64,000 bases of DNA from an uncultured Draconibacterium sp. GTDB lineage: Bacteria; Bacteroidota; Bacteroidia; Bacteroidales; Prolixibacteraceae. Below, in pieces: positions 27,126-35,843 of the stretch. The stretch's first letter is position 1. Each line of letters starts with the position of its first letter. The position numbers and the translations under genes were made by a program. The notes beneath the pieces were generated by a model. The model was not told the DNA's origin, searched no databases, and saw only the letters and a program-made list of their open reading frames with translations. The stretch lies in contig NZ_OY775906.1 of assembly GCF_963675065.1 (NCBI RefSeq), positions 846,001 to 910,000 on the forward strand, in the 5' to 3' direction.

Positions 27126-27554
27126 ATGCAACCCATTATCGACCACATTGAAATTACGGTGAAAGACCTTGACCAAACGGTTTCGTTTTACGACAAATTT
27201 TTACCATTACTCGGATTTAGCCCCGATAAGAAAACTTCGGCCTACATAGCCTCGCACGACAAACACGTGGTTGAATATTCGCATCCCAATCTTTGTATTG
27301 CGCTTACTTCACCACGCGAATCATTGAAAAATGAAGCTGTTCACCGCCGCCGGCCGGGAGCACTCCATCACCTGGCTTTTAAAGCTGAATCGCGCAAAGA
27401 AGTTGATAATATATATACCAAATTGCTGGAAATAAGTGCTGATATTATCAGTGCGCCACGTTTATATCCCGAGTACCACAAGAATTATTATGCCGTTTTC
27501 TTTAAAGCTCCTGACGGGATAAAGTTTGAAGTGGTTTGTCAGAAAGAAGAATAA
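27126..27554 (+). CDS. VOC (glyoxalase/dioxygenase) family protein
   Basis: A 142-residue vicinal oxygen chelate protein. It begins IIDHIEITVKDLDQTVSFYDKFL, in which His7 is the usual first metal ligand; the second repeat has RPGALHHLAFKAESRKEVDN and ends APDGIKFEVVCQKE with the final Glu ligand. Family members bind a divalent metal and act as glyoxalases, dioxygenases or resistance proteins; the substrate is not evident. It is a single gene with a possible promoter (TTTG-N21-AATCTTTG, ending at 27115) very close to the start. Confidence 0.9.
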   Translation: MQPIIDHIEITVKDLDQTVSFYDKFLPLLGFSPDKKTSAYIASHDKHVVEYSHPNLCIALTSPRESLKNEAVHRRRPGALHHLAFKAESRKEVDNIYTKLLEISADIISAPRLYPEYHKNYYAVFFKAPDGIKFEVVCQKEE

Positions 27555-27675
27555 GCTCAACAACCGCTTATCGAAGGATTTAAGTCTTTTATACATTCTT
27601 TTTAGTAGTTCATCAACCAATATTGTTTTCCAGCAAAAACATGGCTAAATTTGATTATAACCAAATTCTACAGCC

Positions 27676-29061
27676 ATGTTCCGGATTATTAGCTTTTTAG
27701 TTATTGTTGCGCTTTGTGCTGCATGCACTGCAAATAAAGTCAGCAATTCTTTTTCCGGTTTTTGGGAAGGCCCGCATCCCATAGATCTCAACAAAAAATT
27801 CTATGTGCAGATAACAGATGATGATAGCACCACTGCAAAAGGTTACTGGACGGATAAAGGTTTTTATGATTCGGGATTTCAGATCGACAGCCTGATCATT
27901 GCAGGAAATTCCATTCGCTTTTTTGTACCCAACTGGAACTGTACCTATTTTGGAGAACTGTCAGGAAATAATATCAGCGGAGGTTTCGCTTGTGAAGACG
28001 AACCTTTTGACTCGGTACTGATGGTGAGAAATGATGATATTGCACGATTTCTTACCGATGCGCTGCCTGGTTGCCACAACTCTGATTTTAAATATTACTG
28101 CCAAACACCTAAACAGCTTGATGATCTTTTACCTGCCACGCAATTTGAAAATGAAGGCGATTCGCTTTTTATCTATTCATTATTACCGCAAATTATAAAC
28201 GGCAACTATGGCCGCCTTAACTCTTTTTTGCTGATTAGAAATAATCAACTGATCTGCGAGGAATACTTTTATGGCTACGCGCAAAATACGCTTCACCAGG
28301 CTGAGTCAACAACAAAAAGTGTTACCTCGTTGCTTATAGGAATTGTAATGGACAAAGGATTTATTACCGATTTAAATGAACCGGTTGCAACAATTCTGGA
28401 TGCGCCGGGTTTTGACAAGCGAATTACGCTGGAACATTTGCTTACCATGACTTCGGGCTTGACACCAAACGATCAAGAGCTTTATTTAAGTAACGATCGC
28501 ATTGCAACAATTTTATCGCGCCAATTAAATAACGAGCCGGGAACTAAATTTCAGTACGATGGTGGAAATACAGAGCTATTGGGTGCCATTATCAAAAAGA
28601 AAACAGGTTTGTACGGCGACGAGTTTGCCAAAGAATATTTATTTGAACCTTTGCATATAACAAATTACAACTGGGAAATCGGTAAACAAAACGGATATCC
28701 GTGTATGGCAGGTTCGCTGGAAATAACGCCGCGCGAATTGGCAAAAATCGGAATGCTGGTGCTGAATAAAGGTGAGTTCAACGGCCAGCAAGTTGTTTCT
28801 AAAGAATGGATTGAACAGTCGACAAGCTTTAAAACACACACGCATATCCAGGGCGATGACTATGCCTACCAGTGGTGGAATCTCTCGCTAGAATCAGCAG
28901 GAGAGGAGTATCACTGTATTTGGGCCAACGGATTTGGCAGCCAGTTTATTTATATTTTTCCAACGCTAAATACAGTAATTGTTACCACCGGGCACAATTA
29001 TGAGTTTGATTCGTGGGCTATAACTTCCGGTATTGAAAAATATTTGCATTTACTGAAGTAA
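27676..29061 (+). CDS. Serine hydrolase (class C beta-lactamase family), lipoprotein
   Basis: A 461-residue exported protein. The signal peptide MFRIISFLVIVALCAAC carries a lipobox. After an N-terminal beta domain of about 150 residues (SGFWEGPHPIDLNKKFYVQI onward), the beta-lactamase/esterase EstB-type domain starts: the catalytic SxxK is STTK within ESTTKSVTSLLIG, the second motif is the Tyr of QYDGGNTELLG, and later come GSLEITPRELAKIGML and ANGFGSQFIY. Such enzymes are peptidases, esterases or D-aminopeptidases more often than true beta-lactamases. It is a single gene. Confidence 0.9.
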   Translation: MFRIISFLVIVALCAACTANKVSNSFSGFWEGPHPIDLNKKFYVQITDDDSTTAKGYWTDKGFYDSGFQIDSLIIAGNSIRFFVPNWNCTYFGELSGNNISGGFACEDEPFDSVLMVRNDDIARFLTDALPGCHNSDFKYYCQTPKQLDDLLPATQFENEGDSLFIYSLLPQIINGNYGRLNSFLLIRNNQLICEEYFYGYAQNTLHQAESTTKSVTSLLIGIVMDKGFITDLNEPVATILDAPGFDKRITLEHLLTMTSGLTPNDQELYLSNDRIATILSRQLNNEPGTKFQYDGGNTELLGAIIKKKTGLYGDEFAKEYLFEPLHITNYNWEIGKQNGYPCMAGSLEITPRELAKIGMLVLNKGEFNGQQVVSKEWIEQSTSFKTHTHIQGDDYAYQWWNLSLESAGEEYHCIWANGFGSQFIYIFPTLNTVIVTTGHNYEFDSWAITSGIEKYLHLLK

Positions 29062-29085
29062 GTTGTTCAAGGAAAAGTTGAGGGA

Positions 29086-29160
29086 AACTGTCATCTCGAC
29101 GAGGAACGAGGAGAAATCTGTTGCAATTTCCAGATTGCCGGCACCAAGTCAGCAAGTCAC
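29086..29160. repeat. Intergenic repeat-like sequence
   Basis: The stretch with CATCTCGACGAGGAACGAGG and AGAAATCTGTTGCAATTTCC looks like a degenerate member of a dispersed intergenic repeat common in Bacteroidota. Only one copy is in this window, so this rests on recognition, not on an internal match. Confidence 0.35.
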
Positions 29161-29332
29161 GAAGCTATTTTGAAATTTAGCAGTTTTACAATTTCACAAT
29201 CTCACATCTCAAAGCCTCAATGTTTCAGTGCTCACCCCATCAATCACTTTCAATCCCCGGCAACTTAATAAATTATCATTACCATCACCGACAAGAGTCC
29301 GGCGGTCTTTACTCAATCTGCTAAACAATAAG

Positions 29333-29340
29333 TAGCTTTG
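29333..29340 (+). promoter_or_regulatory. Candidate -7 box immediately before the MFS gene
   Basis: TAGCTTTG followed by CTGCA fits TAnnTTTG and ends only 5 nt before the ATG at 29346. TTTA lies 21 nt upstream as a partial -33. If used, the mRNA would be essentially leaderless. Confidence 0.45.
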
Positions 29341-29345
29341 CTGCA

Positions 29346-30680
29346 ATGGAGCTCAAACAGAAATACAACAACTTCCCGTTCAATCCATCAAAAGTGCCGT
29401 TCTTTTATGGCTGGGTGATTTTGTTTGCTGCCACCGTTGGTGTATTGTGCAGCGCGCCCGGACAAACAACAGGTGTTTCTACATTTACCGATTACCTGAT
29501 CGATAACATTGGCATTAGTCGCGACCAGATAAGCACTGCCTACATGTTTGGAACCATTGGCAGTTCGTTTATTCTTACCTATGCAGGAACACTCTACGAT
29601 AAATATGGTGCACGTTGGGTTGGTATGGCTGCAGCGCTTACGCTGGGCTTTGTATTGGTCTTGTTCAGCCAGTCCGACCGCATTATAAAAGCTATTGTTC
29701 CACAGCATTCAAGTATATATGCAGGCGTAGCAGTAGCAACATGTATCGTATTCTTTTTTATGTTGCGGTTCTCCGGGCAGGGCGTAATTACCATGGTTTC
29801 AAGGAATATGCTGATGAAATGGTTTATCGCCCGCAGAGGACTGGTAAACGGTATTTCCTCGGTATTTGTATCGATCGGTTTTTCAATGGCTCCCTTAACG
29901 TTTGATATGCTGATAGTAGAAACTTCGTGGCGCTGGGCCTGGTTACTTATGGCACTGGGAATTGGCGTTGGGTTTTTCCTGTTTGTATTTATTTTCTTCC
30001 GCGATAATCCTGAAGATTGTAACCAGATTCCTGACGGAGAGAAACACGGAAACAAAGAGCGCGATGTAATCATTAAACCGTTTAAACAATTCACCCTAAA
30101 GGAGGCACGTAGTGGATTGACTTTTTGGCTATTCGTATTACCCTCGGCCATTTATGCCATGTTCATTACCGGATATGTATTTCATCTGGTTTCGGTCTTT
30201 GGCGAGGCTGGCATCGATAAAGAGCAGGCGCTTTCGGTGTTTATTCCCATTTCAATGATTTCGGTGGTACTTGCTTTTGTTGGCGGATGGATTAGCGACC
30301 GTATAAAACTTCAGTACCTGCTTTACCTAATGCTTGCAGGAATGGTAGTGTCTTTAATAGCACTGGCCAATATAAACACCGGATTTTATTACTACGCATT
30401 TATTATTGGCAGCGCTATTCCTAGTGGTATGTATAACGTGCTGTTAAGTGTTACCTGGCCACGTTTTTATGGCCGCGATCACTTGGGGAAAATCACGGGT
30501 TTTGTGATGGCCATTATCGTTTTCTTTAGCGCACTGGGGCCAATTGTATTCAGTTTGTCGCATTCGCATTTGGGCAGCTATTCGTATGCCATTTATGCCT
30601 TGCTGGGTATTATTTTGGTAATTTCTGCCATCTGCTTTAAAGCGCATAATCCACAGGATAAGTACATGGCTGAATCATAA
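29346..30680 (+). CDS. MFS transporter
   Basis: A 444-residue major facilitator with about 12 membrane helices. The first helix is FFYGWVILFAATVGVLCSAPG, the loop 2-3 motif reads TLYDKYGARWVG (GxxxDRxGxR-like), and the second half has GGWISDRIKLQYLLY. A charged cytoplasmic loop (EDCNQIPDGEKHGNKERDV) divides the halves. It resembles the OFA/monocarboxylate branch, with FYGW at the N-terminus, but the substrate is unknown. It stands alone between the serine hydrolase and the convergent radical SAM gene. Confidence 0.9.
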   Translation: MELKQKYNNFPFNPSKVPFFYGWVILFAATVGVLCSAPGQTTGVSTFTDYLIDNIGISRDQISTAYMFGTIGSSFILTYAGTLYDKYGARWVGMAAALTLGFVLVLFSQSDRIIKAIVPQHSSIYAGVAVATCIVFFFMLRFSGQGVITMVSRNMLMKWFIARRGLVNGISSVFVSIGFSMAPLTFDMLIVETSWRWAWLLMALGIGVGFFLFVFIFFRDNPEDCNQIPDGEKHGNKERDVIIKPFKQFTLKEARSGLTFWLFVLPSAIYAMFITGYVFHLVSVFGEAGIDKEQALSVFIPISMISVVLAFVGGWISDRIKLQYLLYLMLAGMVVSLIALANINTGFYYYAFIIGSAIPSGMYNVLLSVTWPRFYGRDHLGKITGFVMAIIVFFSALGPIVFSLSHSHLGSYSYAIYALLGIILVISAICFKAHNPQDKYMAES

Positions 30681-30804
30681 TCATCCAATCCGGCATTTAT
30701 GACCACGTGAAAGAATCATAATGTATTGACTTAAATTCTTTAACAAGTGATCAGTTGCAGTGATTTACAGAATCCGGCTGAAGCTCGGGAGCGGTTACCA
30801 AATG

Positions 30805-32046
30805 TTAATACTCCCGCAACCCGTTTTCAATATATTCCAGTTGCCAGATTCTAAACAGCAGTGGATCGTCAGGTATTTCCGTCGGTTCGGCTGCAAGTAG
30901 CCTGTCTATTTTGTCCTTCATGGTTCTATCTATCGTTACCGTATTCATCACCACCTGTCGCGAATAATAGTAGGTTTTGTTCTTTAACTGAAATTCATGA
31001 ACTGCCAATCGTTCGGGCTTTACATCAAAAATCCGTATCGAATCGTAGCCAACTCCTGTGCTTGTATATCGACGGATATAACCGTTTTGCGTAAGCACAT
31101 CTTCATCGTTTGCCAGTGCCGTGGCTACCTTATTTCGAAATCCGGCTTTTTGAAAGCGGTTTTTAAAGTGAAACGAACAGTAGTTGATGCCAATATCGAT
31201 GGAGTGGTCGTGGGCATAGGCAATGAGTTCCAACGCTGCCAGTTCCGACTCTAAAACCACAGGCTGCTCGGCATGAATGTAGGTGTAGTTGTGTTTCGAC
31301 AGCTGTTTTACGTTGTGTGGAGTAAGGCGAAGCTGGTGCAAATTCAGGTTCGAAACACCTGCCTTTACCATTTCGGGCAAGAGCTTTTTTAAACGCTCCA
31401 ATTCCTCAGGAACCACCGGAATTTCGATAGTGATTACCGGGATAATACCTTTTGCTGCTGCTATTTTATCGAGTTTGAATGCTGTGGCCCCGATATCAAA
31501 CCGCACTTCATTAATTCCGGCTGCTGCCAGTTTTCTAAACTTTTGCGTTTCAGCCAGAATTCCGTTGGTATACATCCAGATATAGGTTTCCGGGTTACAT
31601 TTTCTTCGCACTTGTTTCAGGTAATCCAATGTGCGATCGAACTGAAGCAGCGGTTCTCCACCGCTAAAACTTACACCTTTAAACCTGAAATGATTGATGT
31701 ACTCGGCAAATGCGGCCGGATCGGTAAAACTCAGATTCTGTGTAGTTGGCAAATGGTCTTCCAGCTGCGATGTCGGGCAGTAAAAACATGAGGCATTACA
31801 TTTTCCGGTAATAAACAAACAGCTCCATTGTCCCAGGCCGCAAAGTTTGCAGCCATTGGAAATCTGTTTGTAATACGGCTTTGTGCCTTTGAATAAAATA
31901 TTCTCGGCTTTTTCCAGTAAAGCTACTTTTTTATCCTGCGCTGCCTGCGCAGAATAACTGTTCACCCAGTTTAGGTTTGTGCTCTCGCTAAAGGCAGACT
32001 TATTGTTGTTAACCAGCTGATTCAGCCAGTTATAATACGTTTTCAT
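30805..32046 (-). CDS. Radical SAM protein of unknown substrate
   Basis: A 413-residue radical SAM enzyme. The SAM-cluster motif CxxxCxxC is CNASCFYC (Cys83, 87, 90), with the GGEPLL motif later. Extra cysteines just before it (GCKLCGLGQWSC: 66, 69, 76) and a later INYCSFHFKNRF block suggest another metal or cluster site. The pattern, including the GLGQW segment, is shared by a group of radical SAM proteins found in anaerobic bacteria and archaea with no known product. It is preceded by leader copy C, 92 nt from its ATG. No obvious peptide substrate gene is adjacent. Confidence 0.87.
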   Translation of the reverse strand: MKTYYNWLNQLVNNNKSAFSESTNLNWVNSYSAQAAQDKKVALLEKAENILFKGTKPYYKQISNGCKLCGLGQWSCLFITGKCNASCFYCPTSQLEDHLPTTQNLSFTDPAAFAEYINHFRFKGVSFSGGEPLLQFDRTLDYLKQVRRKCNPETYIWMYTNGILAETQKFRKLAAAGINEVRFDIGATAFKLDKIAAAKGIIPVITIEIPVVPEELERLKKLLPEMVKAGVSNLNLHQLRLTPHNVKQLSKHNYTYIHAEQPVVLESELAALELIAYAHDHSIDIGINYCSFHFKNRFQKAGFRNKVATALANDEDVLTQNGYIRRYTSTGVGYDSIRIFDVKPERLAVHEFQLKNKTYYYSRQVVMNTVTIDRTMKDKIDRLLAAEPTEIPDDPLLFRIWQLEYIENGLREY

Positions 32047-32138
32047 TTGTCTAAAATTGATTGTTTTAAAGGTGACTCATGTAACTCGCATAATCTGTAC
32101 CTAAGTATTATGAAGGCTTTTTAGAATGCTCGTTTCAT
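32047..32138 (-). promoter_or_regulatory. Conserved leader element, copy C
   Basis: On the minus strand it opens with ATGAAACGAGCAT (32138-32126), has GCGAGTTACATGAGTCACC 49 nt later, and ends in TTTTAGAC followed by AAATG. The first ATG opens a five-codon frame (MKRAF, stop). The last 40 nt differ from copy B at only a few positions. Confidence 0.65.
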
Positions 32139-32628
32139 TTCAAAAAAAATGATCAAATGAATATTTGTTGATTTAAAATATGGGGGCGATATGAAATGAG
32201 AATCTTATAGTTCTGAGAAAATGTATAAAAACAGAAGCATCTTTTTCCGGTCTCCAATTACCGTTTTATTTGATTGTATTTTTATGTCTGTTTTCATCCG
32301 TATAAATTTTAATTTTCTGATGAATCTAAAAAATCAAATTTAACAGATGGAACCGCTCCATCCGTCGCTCTCACATAAAATTTATTCATTCTTGTTTTTG
32401 TAATTTTTGAATGAAAATTTTCATGTTCGTTTCATTTATTCAGAATAGATGTTGTGAAAGTATACAAATTCAAAATAGAAATGTGATTAAATAATAATAT
32501 AATTGAACAGTTCTATAATTTTTCTAATAAAATCAGCTTTCAAAATAATTCTGAATAAACTCATTTTCATTACTGCTTTTCTGCTTAAATTTGTTTATTG
32601 TTTGATTACTTAAAAAATTTAGAAAGAT
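32139..32628. other. Long AT-rich divergent regulatory region
   Basis: Between the radical SAM gene (minus) and the M81 gene (plus). It contains a 14-nt perfect palindrome ATGAAAATTTTCAT (32411-32424), a 12-bp inverted repeat TTTATTCAGAAT at 32435-32446 matching 32548-32559, and a -7 box candidate at 32586-32593. No reading frame of note. Confidence 0.5.
32586..32593 (+). promoter_or_regulatory. Candidate -7 box for the M81 gene
   Basis: TAAATTTG fits TAnnTTTG, 35 nt before the ATG at 32629. The -33 region has only TTTTC. Confidence 0.4.
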
Positions 32629-34185
32629 ATGAGACGAATTCTTTTCGGATTGCTAATTGTCGCCCTGGCCTTTACCATGGGCTGTAAGAAGAAAAAGGAA
32701 AACAAACTTCCGCGTGTTGCCATTGCCGGATTGGCCATTGAATCGAGCACTTTTTCGCCTGCACAGTCGGGCATTGAGGCGTTTCAGGCACGTCGAGGAA
32801 ACGAGATATTCAGTTATTATCCGTTTATGGACGATACCGCTGCCACCCGTAAACGTGCTGAATGGTATCCAACTTTGCGTGGGCATGCATTGCCCGGAGG
32901 AATTGTAACCCGCGAAGCTTACGAAACATTAGTAGGTGAAACGTTAGACATGTTAAAAGAAAATATGCCTTATGATGGATTGTTTTTTGATATTCATGGA
33001 GCAATGAGTGTGGTAGGTTTGGATGATCCGGAAGGAGACTTTATCGAGCGTATTCGTAAAGTAATTGGCGATGATGTGTTGATTTCTACATCGATGGATT
33101 TGCATGGAAATGTAAGTGAACGACTGGCACATTACAGCGATATGATTACCTGTTACCGGATGGCACCGCATGAAGATGCAATAGAATCGAAGAAACGTGC
33201 ATTAACCAATTTGCTCGACCGTCTGGAGAGTGGTTTAGGCAAACCAAAATACAAAGCCTGGATTCCTGTTCCAATTTTATTACCCGGCGAAAAGACAAGT
33301 ACCCGCATCGAACCGGGAAAAAGCCTTTATGGTAAAGTTGCCCCGACAGCAGCACGCGAAGGCGTAATTGATGCAGCTATTTGGGTGGGCTACGCATGGG
33401 CCGACGAGCCTCGCAACCGTGCGGTAGTCATGGCCTATGGCGACGACAAAGAAGCAGTAACAAAATCGGCCGAAGAGCTGGCGCAAGCCTTTTGGGATGT
33501 GCGAAAGCAGTTTGAATTTGTGGCTCCGGTAGCCCCGTTGGATGAATGTCTCGACAGGGCAATTGCCTTTAAAGAAAAGCCCTTTATCATTAGCGATATG
33601 GGCGATAATCCAACAGCCGGTGGCGCCGGTGATGTTACCTGGACATTGAACGAAATACTTCAGCGGAAAGAATTTCAAAAGAAAAACGGGCCATCGTTAA
33701 TTTATGCATCTATTCCCGGCCCCGACCTTGTTGCTAAAGCTGTTGAAGCAGGTGTTGGCGAAACCGTTACCGGCATGGTTGGTGCCCAGGTTGATGATCG
33801 TTTTTGCGGTCCGCTTGAATTAACCGGCAGGGTAGAGGCGATTAAGCAAGGCGATCGGTATGCCGAAACCGAAGTAGTGATTAACGTGGGCAGTGTTGAT
33901 GTAATTGTAACTAAAAAACGGAAACCTTATCATCACGAAACTGATTTTACCGATTTAAGCCTGTATCCACGCGAAGCTGATATTGTTGTAGTAAAAATTG
34001 GCTACCTGGTTCCGGAGCTTTACAATATGCGCGCCGGTTGGCTGATGGCACTTACTCCCGGTGGCGTTGATCAGGATTTGGAACGATTGGGGTATAAACG
34101 TATTCATCGTCCGATGTTCCCGTTAGATAAAGACATGGATGATCCTGATCTTTCAGCACGGTTAATTCCATTGGCTGATGAGTAA
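32629..34185 (+). CDS. M81 family metallopeptidase (MlrC-like), lipoprotein
   Basis: A 518-residue exported protein. The signal peptide ends in the lipobox TMGCKK. The M81 domain starts RVAIAGLAIESSTFSP, carries the metal ligands in FFDIHGAM and SMDLHGN and a later YRMAPHED, and continues into the MlrC C-terminal region with SDMGDNPTAGGAGD. MlrC, the family's namesake, linearises or trims microcystin peptides; most members have unknown substrates. Here lipidation suggests a periplasmic or surface role. It is followed by a hairpin and then by the DUF1080 fusion gene in the same direction. Confidence 0.9.
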   Translation: MRRILFGLLIVALAFTMGCKKKKENKLPRVAIAGLAIESSTFSPAQSGIEAFQARRGNEIFSYYPFMDDTAATRKRAEWYPTLRGHALPGGIVTREAYETLVGETLDMLKENMPYDGLFFDIHGAMSVVGLDDPEGDFIERIRKVIGDDVLISTSMDLHGNVSERLAHYSDMITCYRMAPHEDAIESKKRALTNLLDRLESGLGKPKYKAWIPVPILLPGEKTSTRIEPGKSLYGKVAPTAAREGVIDAAIWVGYAWADEPRNRAVVMAYGDDKEAVTKSAEELAQAFWDVRKQFEFVAPVAPLDECLDRAIAFKEKPFIISDMGDNPTAGGAGDVTWTLNEILQRKEFQKKNGPSLIYASIPGPDLVAKAVEAGVGETVTGMVGAQVDDRFCGPLELTGRVEAIKQGDRYAETEVVINVGSVDVIVTKKRKPYHHETDFTDLSLYPREADIVVVKIGYLVPELYNMRAGWLMALTPGGVDQDLERLGYKRIHRPMFPLDKDMDDPDLSARLIPLADE

Positions 34186-34191
34186 AAAATA

Positions 34192-34231
34192 AATTAAGGC
34201 GTTTGTAACATATGGTGCAAGCGCCTTAATT
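34192..34231 (+). terminator. Hairpin terminator after the M81 gene
   Basis: AATTAAGGCG pairs with CGCCTTAATT, extended inward by four more pairs including one G-U. It lacks a long T run on the plus strand, so read-through to the next gene is possible. Confidence 0.6.
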
Positions 34232-34313
34232 ATAAAAACAAATAGTCATTCGTTATTCAGCTAACGTTTTTTTCTTTAGTTTTAAGAACCAATAATAATC
34301 TAAACCAATAAAC

Positions 34314-35777
34314 ATGAGAAAGTTATTTTTCCCTGTACTAATTTTAATCGTTTTTACCGCTTGCCAGAATAAAGTTCCGGTGGGAGAGTGGCAGACTATT
34401 TTTGATGGAGAAACACTGGATGGCTGGAAAAAAGCCGGCGAAAATCCTGAAAGCATAAGCGTTGAAGATGGAATGATTAAATGTGCCGGAGAGCGTTCGC
34501 ACCTGTTTTACAACGGCGATTTTAAAAACTTTGAATTTGAAGCAGAAATAAAAGCGCAGGAACATTCCAATTCGGGAGTATTTATTCATACTCAATATCA
34601 GGAAGAAGGATGGCCGTCAAAAGGCTACGAAATACAGGTGAATAATTCGTATCGCGGCTCTGTAAAGTATCCCGAGCGACGTAAAACCGGCAGTATTTAT
34701 AACGTCCGCAATGTTTACTATCCACTGGCCGACGACAATGAGTGGTTTACCATGCGTATAAAAGTGGTGGAAAATGTTGTAGAAGTTTTTGTTAACGATG
34801 TTAAAGTGAACGAATACATCGAGCCGGAAAATCCCTGGAGATGGGATGGCGGAGAAAACACCAAACTAAGTCATGGCACATTTGCTTTACAGGCACACGA
34901 TCCAGGCAGTACAATTTATTACCGGAACATTCGTGTTAAAGCACTTCCTGAAGCAGAACCAGTAACACCTGAAGTAGATGAAGAGTGGGATACAAAAGTT
35001 ACCAAGCTGATGTTTGCCGGTTTTCCGTTGGTGGATTACCACATACACTTAAAAGGCGGTTTAACACTCGACGATCTGGTTGATAATTCACAGCGGTTAG
35101 GAATAAATTACGGAGTAGCACCCAATTGTGGTCTCCATTTCCCGGTTACTGACGACGAATCATTGTATGCATACATGGACGATGTAAAAGGAAGCCCAAC
35201 TTACAAAGGCATGCAGGCTGAAGGCCGCGAATGGATTACCCTTTTCTCTCCGGAAGCTGTGGCCGAATTTGATTATATTTTTACCGATGCCATGACCTTT
35301 ACTGATAGAAAAGGACGCCGGAACCGGATTTGGATACCTGAAGAAGTTTGGGTAGATGATAAGCAACTATTTATGGACGACCTGGTAGCAAAGATTGAAG
35401 CGATTTTCTCGCAGGAACCGGTTGATATTTATGTGAATCCTACCGTACTACCTGCTGAGTTAATGCCTGAATATGAAGAACTCTGGACAAAGGAACGAAT
35501 GGAACGTGTTGTAAAAGTTTTGGCCGACAACGGAATTGCATTGGAGATTAATGCACGTTATAAAACGCCAAGTGCCGAAATGATAAAAATGGCCAAGGAA
35601 GCAGGCGTAAAGTTTTCATTCGGTACAAACAATGTAACCAAAAACCTTGGCGAGCTGGAGTATTGTTTGGAAATATTGGAAGAGTGCGAATTAACGCCAA
35701 ACGATATGTTTGAGCCCAAACCGGATGCTGAAAAACCGGTAAATGTAAAAGGCTTACCCGATAAAATTACGGGATAA
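34314..35777 (+). CDS. DUF1080 (3-keto-disaccharide hydrolase-like) domain fused to a PHP/amidohydrolase-like domain, lipoprotein
   Basis: A 487-residue exported two-domain protein. MRKLFFPVLILIVFTACQ gives a lipobox. Residues about 25-225 form a DUF1080/GH16-like domain (WQTIFDGETLDGWKKAG, SNSGVFIHTQYQ, KGYEIQVNNS, GTFALQAHDPGSTIYYRNIRV). From residue 240 a second domain begins FPLVDYHIHLKGGLTLDDL, with the HxH metal motif of PHP or amidohydrolase-type hydrolases, and ends with KFSFGTNNVTKNLGELEYCL. DUF1080 proteins act on 3-keto-glycosides or bind sugars; joining to a metal hydrolase suggests two steps on one glycoside-like substrate (inference). Confidence 0.85.
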   Translation: MRKLFFPVLILIVFTACQNKVPVGEWQTIFDGETLDGWKKAGENPESISVEDGMIKCAGERSHLFYNGDFKNFEFEAEIKAQEHSNSGVFIHTQYQEEGWPSKGYEIQVNNSYRGSVKYPERRKTGSIYNVRNVYYPLADDNEWFTMRIKVVENVVEVFVNDVKVNEYIEPENPWRWDGGENTKLSHGTFALQAHDPGSTIYYRNIRVKALPEAEPVTPEVDEEWDTKVTKLMFAGFPLVDYHIHLKGGLTLDDLVDNSQRLGINYGVAPNCGLHFPVTDDESLYAYMDDVKGSPTYKGMQAEGREWITLFSPEAVAEFDYIFTDAMTFTDRKGRRNRIWIPEEVWVDDKQLFMDDLVAKIEAIFSQEPVDIYVNPTVLPAELMPEYEELWTKERMERVVKVLADNGIALEINARYKTPSAEMIKMAKEAGVKFSFGTNNVTKNLGELEYCLEILEECELTPNDMFEPKPDAEKPVNVKGLPDKITG

Positions 35778-35786
35778 ATCAAAAAT

Positions 35787-35825
35787 AAAAAACGGGTAAG
35801 ACCAAATTGATCTTACCCGTTTTTT
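35787..35825. terminator. Bidirectional intrinsic terminator
   Basis: A perfect 15-bp stem (AAAAAACGGGTAAGA and complement) with a 9-nt loop lies between convergent genes. It gives U-tracts on both strands. Confidence 0.92.
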
Positions 35826-35843
35826 ATGGGAAATAACTGTCAA

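Noticed and set aside
21541..32355. Shared 14-mer ACAGATGGAACCGC before fabI (minus strand) and at 32344 (plus strand)
   Set aside because: No similarity extends beyond the 14 bases, and matches of this length are expected by chance in 64 kb.
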